Positions 17,783 to 28,603 of a stretch of DNA of 64,000 nt are shown one piece after another. How positions within the stretch are numbered: position 1 is the first letter of the stretch; the number at the start of each line of letters is the position of its first letter. Source of the stretch: Mesorhizobium sp. Its GTDB lineage: Bacteria > Pseudomonadota > Alphaproteobacteria > Rhizobiales > Rhizobiaceae. Where the stretch lies: contig NZ_JAEULZ010000008.1 of NCBI RefSeq assembly GCF_016793485.1, positions 1 to 64,000 on the forward strand. Direction: 5' to 3'. The notes beneath the pieces are model-generated. The model did no database searches. It saw only the letters and a program-made list of their open reading frames with translations, and was not told the origin of the DNA. The position numbers and the translations under genes were made by a program.

Positions 17783-18847
17783 ATGAGATTGAAGCATTTG
17801 TGGTTTGCCGCCGCCGTGACGGCGGTTTCAGCCGCTGCCATGTGTAACGCGTCGGCGCAGAGCGTTTCGGGCAGCCAGGGCGATGGCGGGACGCCGCGCT
17901 CGCTGGAGGCCGTACCGGACCTTTCGGCGCGCAAGGTCGTGGACCGCACCCCCAAGGTTGACGAAGGGCAGCAACGCTCTCTCCGCGAGCCGACGTTGGA
18001 AGAACTCCAGAGGGGTTTCACCACGATCTCGCGCAAGAAGGGCGGCGGCGAGGAAACCGTCGCACCCGACGCCACGTTGCAGGAAAACATCAAGCTCCAG
18101 CAAGACGGCAACAGGCCGGAGCGCGCCGCGCGCCCGACCGGCGAAGATCCGCTTTTCGCGGAATCGGACCGCACCGTCATCGGCGAAGACAGCCGCGTGC
18201 AGATCAATTCGACCACCGACTATCCCTTCCGCACCATCGGGCAGCTCTGGTCGGTCGACAATGCCGGCAATTGGAGCACCTGCACGGCGACTCTGATCTC
18301 GCCCCGCGCCGTCATCACGGCCGCCCACTGCGTCTACAGCCCAGAGGCCGGCGGCTGGCTGAAGGACTACGAGTTCTATCCGGCCGCAAACGGCAACGAC
18401 GCGCCGTTCGGCATGGTGAGTTGGTCCGACGTGTTCATCATGAACGGCTACATCGAGAACGCCCAGACATCCAACACGCCCTGGGACATGGCCGTGATCG
18501 TGCTTTCCCAGCCGGTCGGCGACAATCTCGGCTGGATGGGATACAGTGTCTACGATCCGGCACAATCGTTCCAGGCCAACATCGTCGGCTACCCGGGCGA
18601 CAAGCCAGCGAGCACGCTGTGGCGGGCGTCCTGCGACGTGTTCGACATCAATGTCATCGAAACAAACTTCTTCTACGACTGCGACACCTTTGGCGGGATG
18701 AGCGGTAGTTCCATCTACGACTACAACCCCGATACCAAGGAACGCACAATCAACGGCGTCCATGTCGCAGGCAACGAAGAGTTCAACATCGGAACCCGGT
18801 TGAACTGGGCCTATTTCCAGTGGGTTTCCCAGAACGCACCCCGGTGA
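17783..18847 (+). CDS. Exported trypsin-like serine protease (V8/glutamyl endopeptidase type)
   Basis: A 354-residue secreted or periplasmic protease. Start MRLKHLWFAAAVTAVSAAAM opens a Sec signal peptide with likely cleavage after ASAQ. A linker or pro-region of about 120 residues follows. The protease domain shows the catalytic triad of chymotrypsin-fold enzymes: His in VITAAHCVYSP, Asp in NTPWDMAVIVLSQP, Ser in DTFGGMSGSSIYDYN. Two cysteine pairs are likely to form disulphides. It is the first gene of a rightward run; the caspase-TPR gene begins 65 bases on. A natural hypothesis is that it processes, or is processed by, the exported caspase-like protein. Confidence 0.9.
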   Translation: MRLKHLWFAAAVTAVSAAAMCNASAQSVSGSQGDGGTPRSLEAVPDLSARKVVDRTPKVDEGQQRSLREPTLEELQRGFTTISRKKGGGEETVAPDATLQENIKLQQDGNRPERAARPTGEDPLFAESDRTVIGEDSRVQINSTTDYPFRTIGQLWSVDNAGNWSTCTATLISPRAVITAAHCVYSPEAGGWLKDYEFYPAANGNDAPFGMVSWSDVFIMNGYIENAQTSNTPWDMAVIVLSQPVGDNLGWMGYSVYDPAQSFQANIVGYPGDKPASTLWRASCDVFDINVIETNFFYDCDTFGGMSGSSIYDYNPDTKERTINGVHVAGNEEFNIGTRLNWAYFQWVSQNAPR

Positions 18848-18912
18848 ACAGGCAACGGGCGCGGTTCCGCGCCCGTGCTTCCCGATGCCCGCGCTTAGCT
18901 GATGTCCGACCA

Positions 18913-21900
18913 ATGCACGGTTCGCATCCCAGTTACAATCGCAGAATACCGTCGGCCGGAAGACTGATCCGCGCCACGCTGGCCCTTGTCGTTCTGCTCT
19001 TGCTGCCGTCGCCCGCATTCGCTCAGGAGGCGCTGCGCGGCGTCGCGCTGGTCATAGGCCAGTCGGAATACGAGTATCTGTCGCCACTGCCAAACCCGGC
19101 CAACGACGCCGACGCCATCGAAGCGCTGCTGTCCGACCTCGGTTTCGACTCCGTGCGGCGTGCCGACCGCAAGGCGTCCAACCTGGCCAAAGACCTCGAA
19201 CGCTTTGCCGAGGACGCGCAGGGCGCCGATGTCGCCGTGCTCTATTATTCCGGCCACGGCATCGAGGCCGGCGGCGAGAACTGGCTGGTGCCGGTCGACG
19301 CCGATCTTTCCGCGCTCGACGACGCCGGCGAGAAGCTGGTGCCGGTGTCCGCTGTCCTTGAAAAGCTCAAGGCGACCGTGCCCGTCGTCATCGTCATGCT
19401 CGATGCGTGCCGCAACAATCCCTTCCCGCCCGGCAGCGAACTGCGTCTGTCGCCTGGTGGCGAACCCCTGCCCGTCGGCAATACCGGCCTCGCCTTGTCG
19501 CGCAGCGTCGTCAGCCTGAAAGCCACCAGCGAAACAGCTCCTTCCCCCGACGAAAACGTCGGCACGGTCATCGCCTTCGCCGCCGAACCCGGAAAGGTCG
19601 CCCTCGATGGCGACGCCGGCTCCAACAGCCCCTATGCCGCCGCCCTGCTTCGCCATTTCGACGCCATGGCCGGCGAGGAATTCGGCATGGTCATGCGCAT
19701 GGTCGCGGAGGAAGTGTACCTCAAGACCGGCGGCCGCCAGCGCCCGTGGGTCAACGAAAGCCTTCGCCGCCTGCTCTACTTCGGCGAGAAGCCGAGCGAG
19801 CTTTCTGGCGACGAGGGCGACATCTTGCGCGAGCGGCGCGGCCTGCTCATCACCATCGCCGCCCTGCCCGATCCCGAGCGGCGCACCATCGAGACCGTCG
19901 CGTCCGACACCGGGGTGCCGATGGACGCGCTCTACGGCATGCTGAAGGCGCTCGGCACGGATGTCCCGGAAGATCCCGGCCAGCTCGACACGCTGCTGCG
20001 CGGACAGACCGAGAAGGTCAAGGCGATGATCGCCGAGCGCGACACGCTGAAAAGCACGGATCCGGAGATCGTGCGCCTCTCCAATCTCGCCGACCAGGCG
20101 CTGGCCGAAGGCGCGCTCAACACCGCTATTTCACTGCGCCAACAGGCGAAGGCGCGTGCGCAGGAGGTCGAGGCCACCGTCGAGGACGCGGAGGAGCAGT
20201 TGCGCCAGCGCCGCCTCGAACTCGCCGAAGTCTACGCCAAGAGCGCGGAAGCCTATGCGCTTGCCTTCAAGCACCGCGAGGCCGGCAAGGATTATGAGGA
20301 AGCCTCCCGGCAGGTTGACCGCTGGGACGAGGAGCAGGCCTTCTGGTACATGCGCTCCGCCTCGACCGCTTATCTGGAAGCCGGCAAGCTGCGCGGCGGC
20401 GTCGCCGATTTCGAGCGCGCATCCGAGACCGGCAAGCGGTCCGCCGACATGGCCGAGCGGCTGCTCGCCGACCATTCGGATGATGAACGCCAGTATTGGG
20501 AAGACATTTCGGCGCAGACGCTGAACAACTGGGCCAACGCCACCAACGCGCTCTATTCCGCCAGCAAGCGGCGCGAGGCTCTGACTCAGTCGATCGACGC
20601 CTATGAGCGGGCCTTGAAGATCCTGAACCGGGACCGCGTCGAGCAGGACTGGGTCGTCGTGCAGCACAATCTGGCCGGCGCTCTGATGCTGCTCGGCGAG
20701 ACGGAAGCCGGCAACGCCACGCTCGAACGCTCCATCGAAGCCTACAAGGCTTCGCTGACCGTCTGGACGCGCGAGAACGACCCGGAGAAGTGGGCGCTCG
20801 CCATCGCCAACATGGGCAACGCGCAGACCTCCCTCGGCGAGCGGACCCGCGATCAGGCGACCCTGCGCGAAGCGATTGCCTCGCTGACGTCGGCTCTCGA
20901 CGTGCAAACCGAGGAGACCACGCCGCTCGACTGGGCATGGACGCAGCGCGAGATCGGCGACGCCTGGGGCGCGCTTGCCGAGCTGACGAAGGATGAGAAC
21001 GACGTGCGCAGGTCTACCGCCGCGCGGCAGGAGGCTCTCAAGGTTTACACGCTCGACCGCGCGCCCCGGTCGTGGGCTCAGACGCTGCACGACATGGCCG
21101 TTGACGAACTGGATGGCGCACCGCCCGAAAAACGTCTGGAAGCCCTGCGGCGCAGTTCCGCCCTCTACCAACAGGTCCTAGCCGCGATCGCACCGGAGGA
21201 ACTGCCGGTCGAGTATGCGCTCAGCGTCGGCAATCTCGGCAGTGCCTATGTCGACCTTGGCAAGGCCAAGAAGGACCCGGCCATGGTGGAACGGGGTGTC
21301 GCATCGTTGCGGCAGGCGATCGACCTCTACGACCAGATGCAGCGCCCGCTCGACATGGCGTTCAACATGGTCGACGTCGGCGCGGGTCTCGTCGCCTTGG
21401 GCAGCCTGCGCTCCAGTTCCATTGAGTCGCAGCAGGCAATCGATATCTACCAACAGGCCGCCGCCCTCTACCGCCAGAATGGCGAGCAGGATCAGGCCGA
21501 CGGTCTCCGCCGCAACCTCGCCTACGCCCAGGTCGAACTCGGCTACCAGCGCTCCGTCGCAGGCGACAACCAGGGCGCGGTCGAGGCCTATCAGGCGGCG
21601 CTCGACAATCGTGACCGCGAGACCGACGCCCAGAACTGGGTGTTTTCGGCCAACCAGCTCGGCATCGCCTTGCAAAATCAGGGCACCGGGCAAGAAGGCG
21701 TCGACACGCTGCGCAGGGCGGCCGACACCTACCGCCTCGCCCTGTCCGCCACCCCCGACGACAATTCGGATGGACGTCAGGAGACGCAGGACAATCTGAC
21801 AGGCGTCCTGCGCACGATCGCGGAGCGGACCCTGTCGAAGACCGACTATATCGCGCTTTCCGAGTCATACGGTGCTTCGGTCGCCATCAAGGAGCGAAGC

Positions 21901-22830
21901 CGCAGCCGCGACGGGCGCGACCTGGCCATGGCCAACCGCGCCTGGGCTCTGGCGCTCGCCGGGGAATACGGCAGCGACTTCAAACTGCTGGAGCAGGCTG
22001 CCGCGATCTATCGCAGCCTACCCAAAACCGCCGACATGGCTGGCGGCGACAGGCTGTTCCACGCGCTGAACTTCTCGCGCACACTGTATCTCGTCGCCAA
22101 TGCCGGCGGCGGCGACCCTGCGCGTCGCGAGTCGATCGCGATCATCGACGACAACTGGCCGCTGATCGAAAAGGAAGGAAGCGCCGAGCAGAAGATCAAC
22201 GCGCTCGTGGACCGCGCCAACCTCATTCACGCGATCTCCTACAGCGACCCCAAAGCCTTCACGCCGGCGGAAATTGAAGCCGCGTTCGCGCGTGCCATTT
22301 CGGTCGCGGGCACGCTGGAAGATCCCGCTCTGTTGCGCGTGGCGCAGAGGGCGCTTGCGGCCTACCAGTTCACGTCCGTCGACGATCCCGCGTTTACGCC
22401 GGAGCAGATGCGCTCCGGCCTCGCCACGTTGCGCGACCTTCTGGCCGCGACGCCCAGGCAGACCGAGCAGGCCGCATGGGCCGAGGTCGCCAACTGGTAT
22501 GGCTACGCGCTCAGCCTGCAGGGCAAGCGCGAGAGCAATGCGGCGAGCTTCCAGGAGGCTTTGCCGTTCCTGCGGGACGCCCTCACGGCCTATCAGGCAA
22601 CGAATGACGGCCTCTCGGTCGCGCATACGCAGGACAGCCTGTGCAGCGCGCTGGTCGGGCTCGGGCGCCTGGAAAAGCGGCGCGAGTTGGTGGCCGAAGG
22701 CGTCGAGAATTGCGACCGTGCCGTCGCCTACATGCGCGCCAACGACGTCTCTCAGGTGCTTCCTGTCGCCGAGGCCAACCAGGCAGAAGCCAGAAAGGCG
22801 CTGGCGGAATTCGCGGGCGGAGTGCAATAA
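18913..22830 (+). CDS. Exported caspase-like (peptidase C14) protein with long TPR region
   Basis: A 1305-residue protein. The chosen start [20 protein letters not shown] precedes a signal peptide ([15 protein letters not shown], cleavage before QEALRG); the ribosome site is weak, and the frame is open another 31 codons upstream into the protease gene. The caspase/p20-like domain starts [20 protein letters not shown] and has the catalytic His in [15 protein letters not shown] and Cys in [13 protein letters not shown]. From about residue 370 onward come a coiled, charged helical segment and many TPR-like repeats (for example [20 protein letters not shown] and [13 protein letters not shown] units) to the end, suggesting a large scaffold. 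Prokaryotic caspase-TPR proteins occur in conflict and regulated-proteolysis systems; export makes this one unusual. Confidence 0.9.
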   Translation: MHGSHPSYNRRIPSAGRLIRATLALVVLLLLPSPAFAQEALRGVALVIGQSEYEYLSPLPNPANDADAIEALLSDLGFDSVRRADRKASNLAKDLERFAEDAQGADVAVLYYSGHGIEAGGENWLVPVDADLSALDDAGEKLVPVSAVLEKLKATVPVVIVMLDACRNNPFPPGSELRLSPGGEPLPVGNTGLALSRSVVSLKATSETAPSPDENVGTVIAFAAEPGKVALDGDAGSNSPYAAALLRHFDAMAGEEFGMVMRMVAEEVYLKTGGRQRPWVNESLRRLLYFGEKPSELSGDEGDILRERRGLLITIAALPDPERRTIETVASDTGVPMDALYGMLKALGTDVPEDPGQLDTLLRGQTEKVKAMIAERDTLKSTDPEIVRLSNLADQALAEGALNTAISLRQQAKARAQEVEATVEDAEEQLRQRRLELAEVYAKSAEAYALAFKHREAGKDYEEASRQVDRWDEEQAFWYMRSASTAYLEAGKLRGGVADFERASETGKRSADMAERLLADHSDDERQYWEDISAQTLNNWANATNALYSASKRREALTQSIDAYERALKILNRDRVEQDWVVVQHNLAGALMLLGETEAGNATLERSIEAYKASLTVWTRENDPEKWALAIANMGNAQTSLGERTRDQATLREAIASLTSALDVQTEETTPLDWAWTQREIGDAWGALAELTKDENDVRRSTAARQEALKVYTLDRAPRSWAQTLHDMAVDELDGAPPEKRLEALRRSSALYQQVLAAIAPEELPVEYALSVGNLGSAYVDLGKAKKDPAMVERGVASLRQAIDLYDQMQRPLDMAFNMVDVGAGLVALGSLRSSSIESQQAIDIYQQAAALYRQNGEQDQADGLRRNLAYAQVELGYQRSVAGDNQGAVEAYQAALDNRDRETDAQNWVFSANQLGIALQNQGTGQEGVDTLRRAADTYRLALSATPDDNSDGRQETQDNLTGVLRTIAERTLSKTDYIALSESYGASVAIKERSRSRDGRDLAMANRAWALALAGEYGSDFKLLEQAAAIYRSLPKTADMAGGDRLFHALNFSRTLYLVANAGGGDPARRESIAIIDDNWPLIEKEGSAEQKINALVDRANLIHAISYSDPKAFTPAEIEAAFARAISVAGTLEDPALLRVAQRALAAYQFTSVDDPAFTPEQMRSGLATLRDLLAATPRQTEQAAWAEVANWYGYALSLQGKRESNAASFQEALPFLRDALTAYQATNDGLSVAHTQDSLCSALVGLGRLEKRRELVAEGVENCDRAVAYMRANDVSQVLPVAEANQAEARKALAEFAGGVQ

Positions 22831-22865
22831 GACCTGAACGGCATAGGGCCGAACGCGGGCTGACG

Positions 22866-23594
22866 ATGCGAATTCTGGTGGCGTTCCTGATCTCTCTCTT
22901 CTCGTCCGCGGCGGTCGCGCAGGAATGCGTCGTGCTGCTGCATGGGCTCGGTCGCTCCGACAATTCCTTCCTCGTGATGGAAGAAGTCTTGCGGTCCCTG
23001 GACTACCGCGTCGTCAACGACAGCTATCCTTCCATGGACGCGCCCATCGAGAAGCTGATCGCGCATGTCGACGCCGCCGTCGCGCAATGCGGCGACGCCG
23101 AGAAGATCAACTTCGTCACCCATTCGATGGGCGGCATCCTGCTGCGCGCCTGGCTGACGCAAAGCCGGCCGGAGAACCTCGGCCGCACGGTCATGCTCGG
23201 GCCGCCGAACCGCGGTTCCGAGATCATCGACGTCTTCGGCGGCATCAGGCTCTTCGAGATGATCAACGGCCCCGCTGGAGTGCAGCTTGGCACCGCGGCC
23301 GACAGCGTACCCAACACGCTCGGAGCCGCCGATTTCGAGGTCGGCATCATCGCCGGCGACCGCTCGGTCAATCCGATCCTGTCGTCGGTGTTCAACGGTC
23401 CGAACGACGGCAAGGTCACGGTGGAGAGCACGAAGCTCGACGGCATGACCGACCATATCGTGCTGCCGGTGACCCACACCTTCATGATGAACAACCCGCT
23501 GGTCATCGCGCAGACCGCGCTTTTCCTGCGCAAGGGAAAATTCGATCACCAACTGACGCTTCGGACGCTGTTCCAGCGGGTCATCGGCAACTGA
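22866..23594 (+). CDS. Exported alpha/beta hydrolase (lipase-like)
   Basis: A 242-residue protein with signal peptide [19 protein letters not shown]. The oxyanion HG motif is in [15 protein letters not shown], the nucleophile Ser in [15 protein letters not shown], and a candidate catalytic His in [12 protein letters not shown]. It resembles short periplasmic PGAP1/lipase-type hydrolases. It starts 35 bases after the caspase-TPR stop and is probably cotranscribed. The substrate, ester or lipid, is unknown. Confidence 0.88.
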   Translation: MRILVAFLISLFSSAAVAQECVVLLHGLGRSDNSFLVMEEVLRSLDYRVVNDSYPSMDAPIEKLIAHVDAAVAQCGDAEKINFVTHSMGGILLRAWLTQSRPENLGRTVMLGPPNRGSEIIDVFGGIRLFEMINGPAGVQLGTAADSVPNTLGAADFEVGIIAGDRSVNPILSSVFNGPNDGKVTVESTKLDGMTDHIVLPVTHTFMMNNPLVIAQTALFLRKGKFDHQLTLRTLFQRVIGN

Positions 23595-23857
23595 CCTGTG
23601 AAGGCGCTTTTCCCAAGGCTTGACAGCACCGCAAAAAGGCCGCTGTTCCCTGTTCGATCGGCATTCGGGTTCAGGAGCGCGGCATGGGGAAAATTCGTTG
23701 GCTTTGTGCCATGTCCCTTGCGGACATCGCGCGTCCGGCGCGTCGGTCCTGAGAGCGTCGCATGTCGGGCGTGGCCGATCTCGCGAACCCGGCATGTCTT
23801 CCGCCGGCGGGCAATGCGGGCGCGCGGGGCGTCCGGCGCGGTTTTGGGGGCAAGACC

Positions 23858-25141
23858 ATGAAACGTTTCGTCATCATCGGCGGCCTGATCTTCATCGCCG
23901 CCGTCATCGCGATGTCCATGTATCATCCGCCGATGCGCCTGATGCCCGCGCCGGAAGTGTTCATCGACGGACAGACAAGCGTCTTTCCTTCCTATCCCAC
24001 GGCGGTGACGGATCCGGAAATCAAGCTTTTCTATGCGACGAACCGGCTGCCCGTCGGCCCGCGCTCCAACCGCCTCTACGCCGTCGTTCCCGGACGTGAC
24101 CTCCAGGCGGGCGTCGCCACCGTGCGGATCGGCGAGGAGGGCACGACCTGGGACAAGATCTATGCCTGGTCGACCGGCGCCGGCGATGACCGCCGCCCCT
24201 TCCTCAACCTCACCAACCTGAACGAGCAGGCGACGATCCCCTCCGGCGAGCCGCTGTCGCCGGAAGCGACAGCGTGGTTCGCCGAGATCAACAAGGCGCT
24301 CGCGAACAGCCGCGACAAGGACATCATCATCTACGTCCACGGCGCCAACACCACGGTCGAGCGCGCGGCCGGCCAGGCGGCGCAGTTGCACCACTTCACC
24401 GGCCGCAACTCGGTCGTCATCCTGTTCGCATGGCCGACGGCCGAGAGCTTCCTGCGCTACTCGCGCGACATGGTCACAGCTTTCGGCGCTTCGCCGCATC
24501 TGGCCGAGTTCATCAAGCTGCTGGACGCCAACACCAACGCCGAGAAGATCGACGTGTTCACCTACAGCGCCGGCGGCACCGTCGGCAGCGACGCGCTCGC
24601 CATTGTCGGCCGCGATGCTGCCGCACCCGGCGCCAGCGCGCCGAAGCTCGGCGAAATCTATCACGCCGCACCCGACGCCGATTTCCGCGCCTTCGTCGAC
24701 GACATGGCGCTGTACGCGCCCAAGGCCGAGCGGGTGACGGTCGCGGTCAATCTCGGCGACACCGCGCTCAGGCTCTCGCAACTGATCAACCGCGCCTCGC
24801 GCGCCGGCAGGCCCGACATGCGCGAGTTGAACCAGGAGCAGACCGACTGGCTTCTCAACGCCTCGCGCGACTACGGCGTCGACGTGCTGCGCGTGCGCCC
24901 CGAGAACATCCCCGGCCTCTCCAGCCGCTCGCACACCTTCTGGTACGACGACCCTTGGGTCAGCAGCGACGTGCTGATCACCCTGCTCTACGACCTGCCC
25001 GCCGCCGAGCGCGGCCTCGACGAAGGCAAGACCGACGCTGGCGCGCGCTACTGGACCTTCCCCACCGACTACCCCGAACGCCTCGCCACGGTGCTCGACC
25101 GCCTGCGCAAGGACGACGCGTTGCTGGAGCCGAAGCAGTAA
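23858..25141 (+). CDS. Alpha/beta hydrolase of the DUF900 family
   Basis: A 427-residue membrane-anchored hydrolase. Start MKRFVIIGGLIFIAAVIAMS gives one N-terminal helix or uncleaved signal. The DUF900-type region has FYATNRLPVGP, the oxyanion site in IIIYVHGANTTVERAAGQ, FAWPTAESFLRYSRD, and the nucleophile in VFTYSAGGTVGSDAL, which deviates from the usual GxSxG by Tyr before Ser. A candidate catalytic His is in SSRSHTFWYDDPWVSS. It follows the lipase-like gene after 263 bases, so it may have its own promoter, but it matches the theme of exported hydrolases. Confidence 0.87.
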   Translation: MKRFVIIGGLIFIAAVIAMSMYHPPMRLMPAPEVFIDGQTSVFPSYPTAVTDPEIKLFYATNRLPVGPRSNRLYAVVPGRDLQAGVATVRIGEEGTTWDKIYAWSTGAGDDRRPFLNLTNLNEQATIPSGEPLSPEATAWFAEINKALANSRDKDIIIYVHGANTTVERAAGQAAQLHHFTGRNSVVILFAWPTAESFLRYSRDMVTAFGASPHLAEFIKLLDANTNAEKIDVFTYSAGGTVGSDALAIVGRDAAAPGASAPKLGEIYHAAPDADFRAFVDDMALYAPKAERVTVAVNLGDTALRLSQLINRASRAGRPDMRELNQEQTDWLLNASRDYGVDVLRVRPENIPGLSSRSHTFWYDDPWVSSDVLITLLYDLPAAERGLDEGKTDAGARYWTFPTDYPERLATVLDRLRKDDALLEPKQ

Positions 25142-25258
25142 ACAAGCGTGTGGTTGCAAACCGGCTGGCTTCGGGTAGTTTCGCGTTATGCTGGTGGGGA
25201 ACTGCGAACATCTCGAAGAACTGATTGCCGACATACAAGTCATGGCTAAGGTCATCCC

Positions 25259-28200
25259 ATGACGCTTGCTTCGGCCATCTCCGTCTATGGCGCATCGCTC
25301 AAATCGAAACTTTCCAATCCCGCCATTGGCGGGCAGCCGGAAGATCAGTTGCGCGGGCCTCTCGAGATATTGCTGCGCGAGCTCGCCGTGCTTGCCGGAT
25401 TCAAGCCGGGATCGATGACGCTGATCGGCGAGACGAGCCTCGCCGGAACGGGAACGCGGCCCGACTTCGCTGTCAGCGTCCACAATGCGCTGGTCGGGTT
25501 CATTGAGGTGAAAGCACCGGGCAAGGGCGCCGATCCCAGGCGCTTCGGCAATCCGCATGACAAGGCGCAATGGCAGAAGCTCAAGGCCCTGCCCAATCTG
25601 CTCTATACCGACGGCGCGTCTTTCAGCCTGTGGCGCGACGGCGAGCCGGTGGGCAAGCCGATCCATCTCGAAGGCGACATCGAGGCGGCAGGCACTGGCC
25701 TGGAAGCGCCCGACGGGCTGGTGCTGCTGATCGCCGACTTTCTCAACTGGAAACCCATCCCGCCAGCCAATGCGAAACAGCTTGCGCAGGTGTCGGCGCG
25801 CCTTTGCCGCCTGCTGCGCGACGAGGTGACGGAAGAACTCGACCGCAAGAACACGGCCCTGTCGGCGCTCGCAAAGGACTGGCGCAAACTACTCTTCCCG
25901 GACGCGAGCGACGAGCGTTTCGCGGACGGCTATGCGCAGGCGGTGACGTTTGGCCTGCTGGTGGCGCGAGCCATGGACATCGGGCTTGCCGACGGCATCC
26001 ACGACGCTGCGCGGGAACTGAGGAGATCGAATTCGCTGATCGGCACGGCGCTCGGCCTGCTGACAGATGATGAGGAAAACCACAAGGCGCTGAAGACCTC
26101 GCTCGACACACTGGCGCGCGTGCTGAACGAAGTGAACTGGCACACCATCAGTAAGGACAAGCCCGAGGCGTGGCTCTATTTCTACGAGCATTTTCTGGAG
26201 GTCTATGACAACGACCTCAGGAAAATGACCGGCTCCTACTACACGCCACCCGAAGTGGTTTCCGCGATGACCCGGCTCGTCGACGAGACACTGCAGGGGC
26301 CGCTGTTCAACCGCCCGGCCGGCCTTGCCTCCAGCGACGTGACGCTGGCCGACCCGGCTGTCGGAACGGGTACTTTCCTGCTCGGCGTGATGCGCAGGAT
26401 CGCGGCAACGGTGGAGCAGGAGCAAGGGCCGGGCGCGGTGCGCGGCGCGATCGAGGCGGCGATGAACAGGCTGATCGGCTTCGAGCTACAGTTCGGACCG
26501 TTCGCGGTGGCGCAACTCAGGCTGATCGCCGAATTGCAGGCGCTGGCGAAGCCCGGTGCAAACGCGGCGACGCTGCCGGAATTGCAGCTATTCATCACCG
26601 ATACGTTGGGCAATCCCTTCATCGAGGAAGACACGCTCGTCCAGAGCGGTCCTATCGCCAAATCGCGCCGCGACGCCAACACGATCAAGAAATCGCGCGA
26701 CATCACAGTCGTGCTCGGCAACCCGCCCTATAAGAATCGGGCGAGCGGGTTGGGGAGTTGGATCGAGAGCGGCAGCAAAGGGCGACCTGCTCCCATGGAA
26801 TGGTGGCGACCACCAGCGAAGTGGCGCGTCTCGGCGCACACGCACCATCTCAAGAATCTCTACGTCTATTTCTGGCGCTGGGCGACGCTAAAGGTGTTCG
26901 GTTCCGGCTGGAAGGAAGCGACGGGACACGACAACAGCGACCGTTGCGGGATCGTCTGCTTCATTACTGCCGCCGGTTTCCTGAATGGGCCCGGGTTCCA
27001 GAAGATGCGCGAGGAACTGCGGAGGGATTGCAGCGATATCTGGGTCATCGACTGCTCGCCGGAAGGACATCAGCCGGATGTCCCGACACGCATTTTTCAA
27101 GGCGTTCAGCAGCCGGTGTGCATCGTATTGGCCGCCCGCCCGTTGGCTAAGGATCAAGACGTCCCTGCAAAGGTTCGATACATGGCGCTGCCAAAGGGCA
27201 GCAGGACGCTGAAATTTAACGCGCTACGCGACTTATCGCTCTCGACGAAGGATTGGAAACGATCCCCCGAGGGATGGCGTGCGCCATTTCTGCCTGAGGA
27301 AACGGGCCTGTGGGCGACATTTCCAGCCCTTGCCGACTTCTTTGAGTGGTTCAGCCCTGGCGTAAAAACACATAGGACTTGGGTGATTGCACCTGACCAG
27401 TCCTCACTTGTGAACCGTTGGACCGCTGTTGTCGACGAACAGCGCCCGGCCGACAAGGCAGTTCTATTTCACGAGGACGGGACCCGAACGCTGGAGAGCG
27501 TAGTCTCAGTGCGACTGGGCACCCATCTCCCCCGTGCAGTATCCGTTGCCAAAGATCATGGATCAATTGTCGAGCCTACCAGATATGCTTTTCGATCGTT
27601 TGATCGCCAATGGATCATCCCTGACCATCGGCTGGTGAGTAGAGCGAGACCACGGCTCTGGGATACCGCTTCGGCCAATCAATTGTTCCTGACCGCTCCT
27701 GAAGATGTTTCGCCAAGCAACGGTCCGCCCATAACTTTCGCAGCTGTTGTCCCAGACCAACATCACTACCACGGCCGAGGCGGCCGTGTGTATCCGCTCT
27801 GGTCCGACACTGCGGCGACTCGACCGAACATCTCGCCGAATATGCTGGCGCTCTTAGCCGACGCCTATGGCGAAGTATCGCCCGAGGATATGATGGCCTA
27901 TCTCGGTGCCGTGATGGCGCATCCGGCCTTCACGAAACGCTTCCTGCCTGATCTCGTGCAACCGGGGCTGCGCGTGCCGCTGACCGCCAATCCGGCGCTG
28001 TTCGCGGAAGCGGCCGCGCTCGGCCGCGAAGTGAACTGGCTGCACACCTATGGCGAGCGCTTTGCCGACGCCGAAGCCGGACGGCCGAAGGGACCGCCAC
28101 GCATGGTGGAGGGCCAACGGCCCTTTATTCCCGCCGACGGGGCGATCCCCGGCGCGCCGGAGCCGCTGCCTGATACGCTCGACTATGACGCCTCGAAGCG

Positions 28201-28522
28201 CCGGCTGATCGTCGGCGGCGGTCATATCGACAACGTATCGCCGGAGATGTGGAACTACGAAGTCTCAGGCAAGCAGGTGGTGTGGCACTGGTTCAGCTAC
28301 CGCCGGCGCGACCGCTCACGTCCGCAGATCGGCGACAGGCGGCCGCCCTCGCCGCTCGACAAAATCCAGCCGGATCATTGGCTGGCGGAATACACCAGCG
28401 ACCTGATCGACCTCTTGAACGTGCTTGGAAGGCTGGTCGAGCTGGAGCCGAGGCAGGCGGACCTCCTGGAACGCATCCTGACCGGCGAAAAGATCGAGGC
28501 GCCGACGGCCAAGGCCGATTGA
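25259..28522 (+). CDS. Single-chain restriction-modification enzyme (Type IIG / ISP-like)
   Basis: A 1087-residue protein combining modification and probable cleavage. N-terminal PD-(D/E)xK-type nuclease: Asp69 and Glu83-x-Lys85 in RPDFAVSVHNALVGFIEVKA. Middle helical region, then the N6-adenine methylase core: KMTGSYYTPPEVVSAMTRLV, motif I DPAVGTGTFLL (from Asp365), and motif IV NPPY (from Asn488). The C-terminal 500 residues should hold target recognition and the ISP-type C-terminal domain (RFLPDLVQPGLRVPLTANPA, then WNYEVSGKQVVWHWF). No helicase domain is present, unlike true LlaGI-type ISP enzymes, so it looks like a Type IIG single polypeptide. No separate specificity or methylase gene is nearby. 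Confidence 0.88.
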   Translation: MTLASAISVYGASLKSKLSNPAIGGQPEDQLRGPLEILLRELAVLAGFKPGSMTLIGETSLAGTGTRPDFAVSVHNALVGFIEVKAPGKGADPRRFGNPHDKAQWQKLKALPNLLYTDGASFSLWRDGEPVGKPIHLEGDIEAAGTGLEAPDGLVLLIADFLNWKPIPPANAKQLAQVSARLCRLLRDEVTEELDRKNTALSALAKDWRKLLFPDASDERFADGYAQAVTFGLLVARAMDIGLADGIHDAARELRRSNSLIGTALGLLTDDEENHKALKTSLDTLARVLNEVNWHTISKDKPEAWLYFYEHFLEVYDNDLRKMTGSYYTPPEVVSAMTRLVDETLQGPLFNRPAGLASSDVTLADPAVGTGTFLLGVMRRIAATVEQEQGPGAVRGAIEAAMNRLIGFELQFGPFAVAQLRLIAELQALAKPGANAATLPELQLFITDTLGNPFIEEDTLVQSGPIAKSRRDANTIKKSRDITVVLGNPPYKNRASGLGSWIESGSKGRPAPMEWWRPPAKWRVSAHTHHLKNLYVYFWRWATLKVFGSGWKEATGHDNSDRCGIVCFITAAGFLNGPGFQKMREELRRDCSDIWVIDCSPEGHQPDVPTRIFQGVQQPVCIVLAARPLAKDQDVPAKVRYMALPKGSRTLKFNALRDLSLSTKDWKRSPEGWRAPFLPEETGLWATFPALADFFEWFSPGVKTHRTWVIAPDQSSLVNRWTAVVDEQRPADKAVLFHEDGTRTLESVVSVRLGTHLPRAVSVAKDHGSIVEPTRYAFRSFDRQWIIPDHRLVSRARPRLWDTASANQLFLTAPEDVSPSNGPPITFAAVVPDQHHYHGRGGRVYPLWSDTAATRPNISPNMLALLADAYGEVSPEDMMAYLGAVMAHPAFTKRFLPDLVQPGLRVPLTANPALFAEAAALGREVNWLHTYGERFADAEAGRPKGPPRMVEGQRPFIPADGAIPGAPEPLPDTLDYDASKRRLIVGGGHIDNVSPEMWNYEVSGKQVVWHWFSYRRRDRSRPQIGDRRPPSPLDKIQPDHWLAEYTSDLIDLLNVLGRLVELEPRQADLLERILTGEKIEAPTAKAD

Positions 28523-28603
28523 TAGCGGGGAAAACCCGAAACGCCCCATCGTGCTGAAGATTCGTCTGTGCGAAGTTGCATACGACGAATCGCCGGACTC
28601 TTG

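Noticed and set aside
23546..25666. 706-residue - strand frame opposite the DUF900 and restriction-modification genes
   Set aside because: Antisense of two well-supported genes, no recognisable domain.
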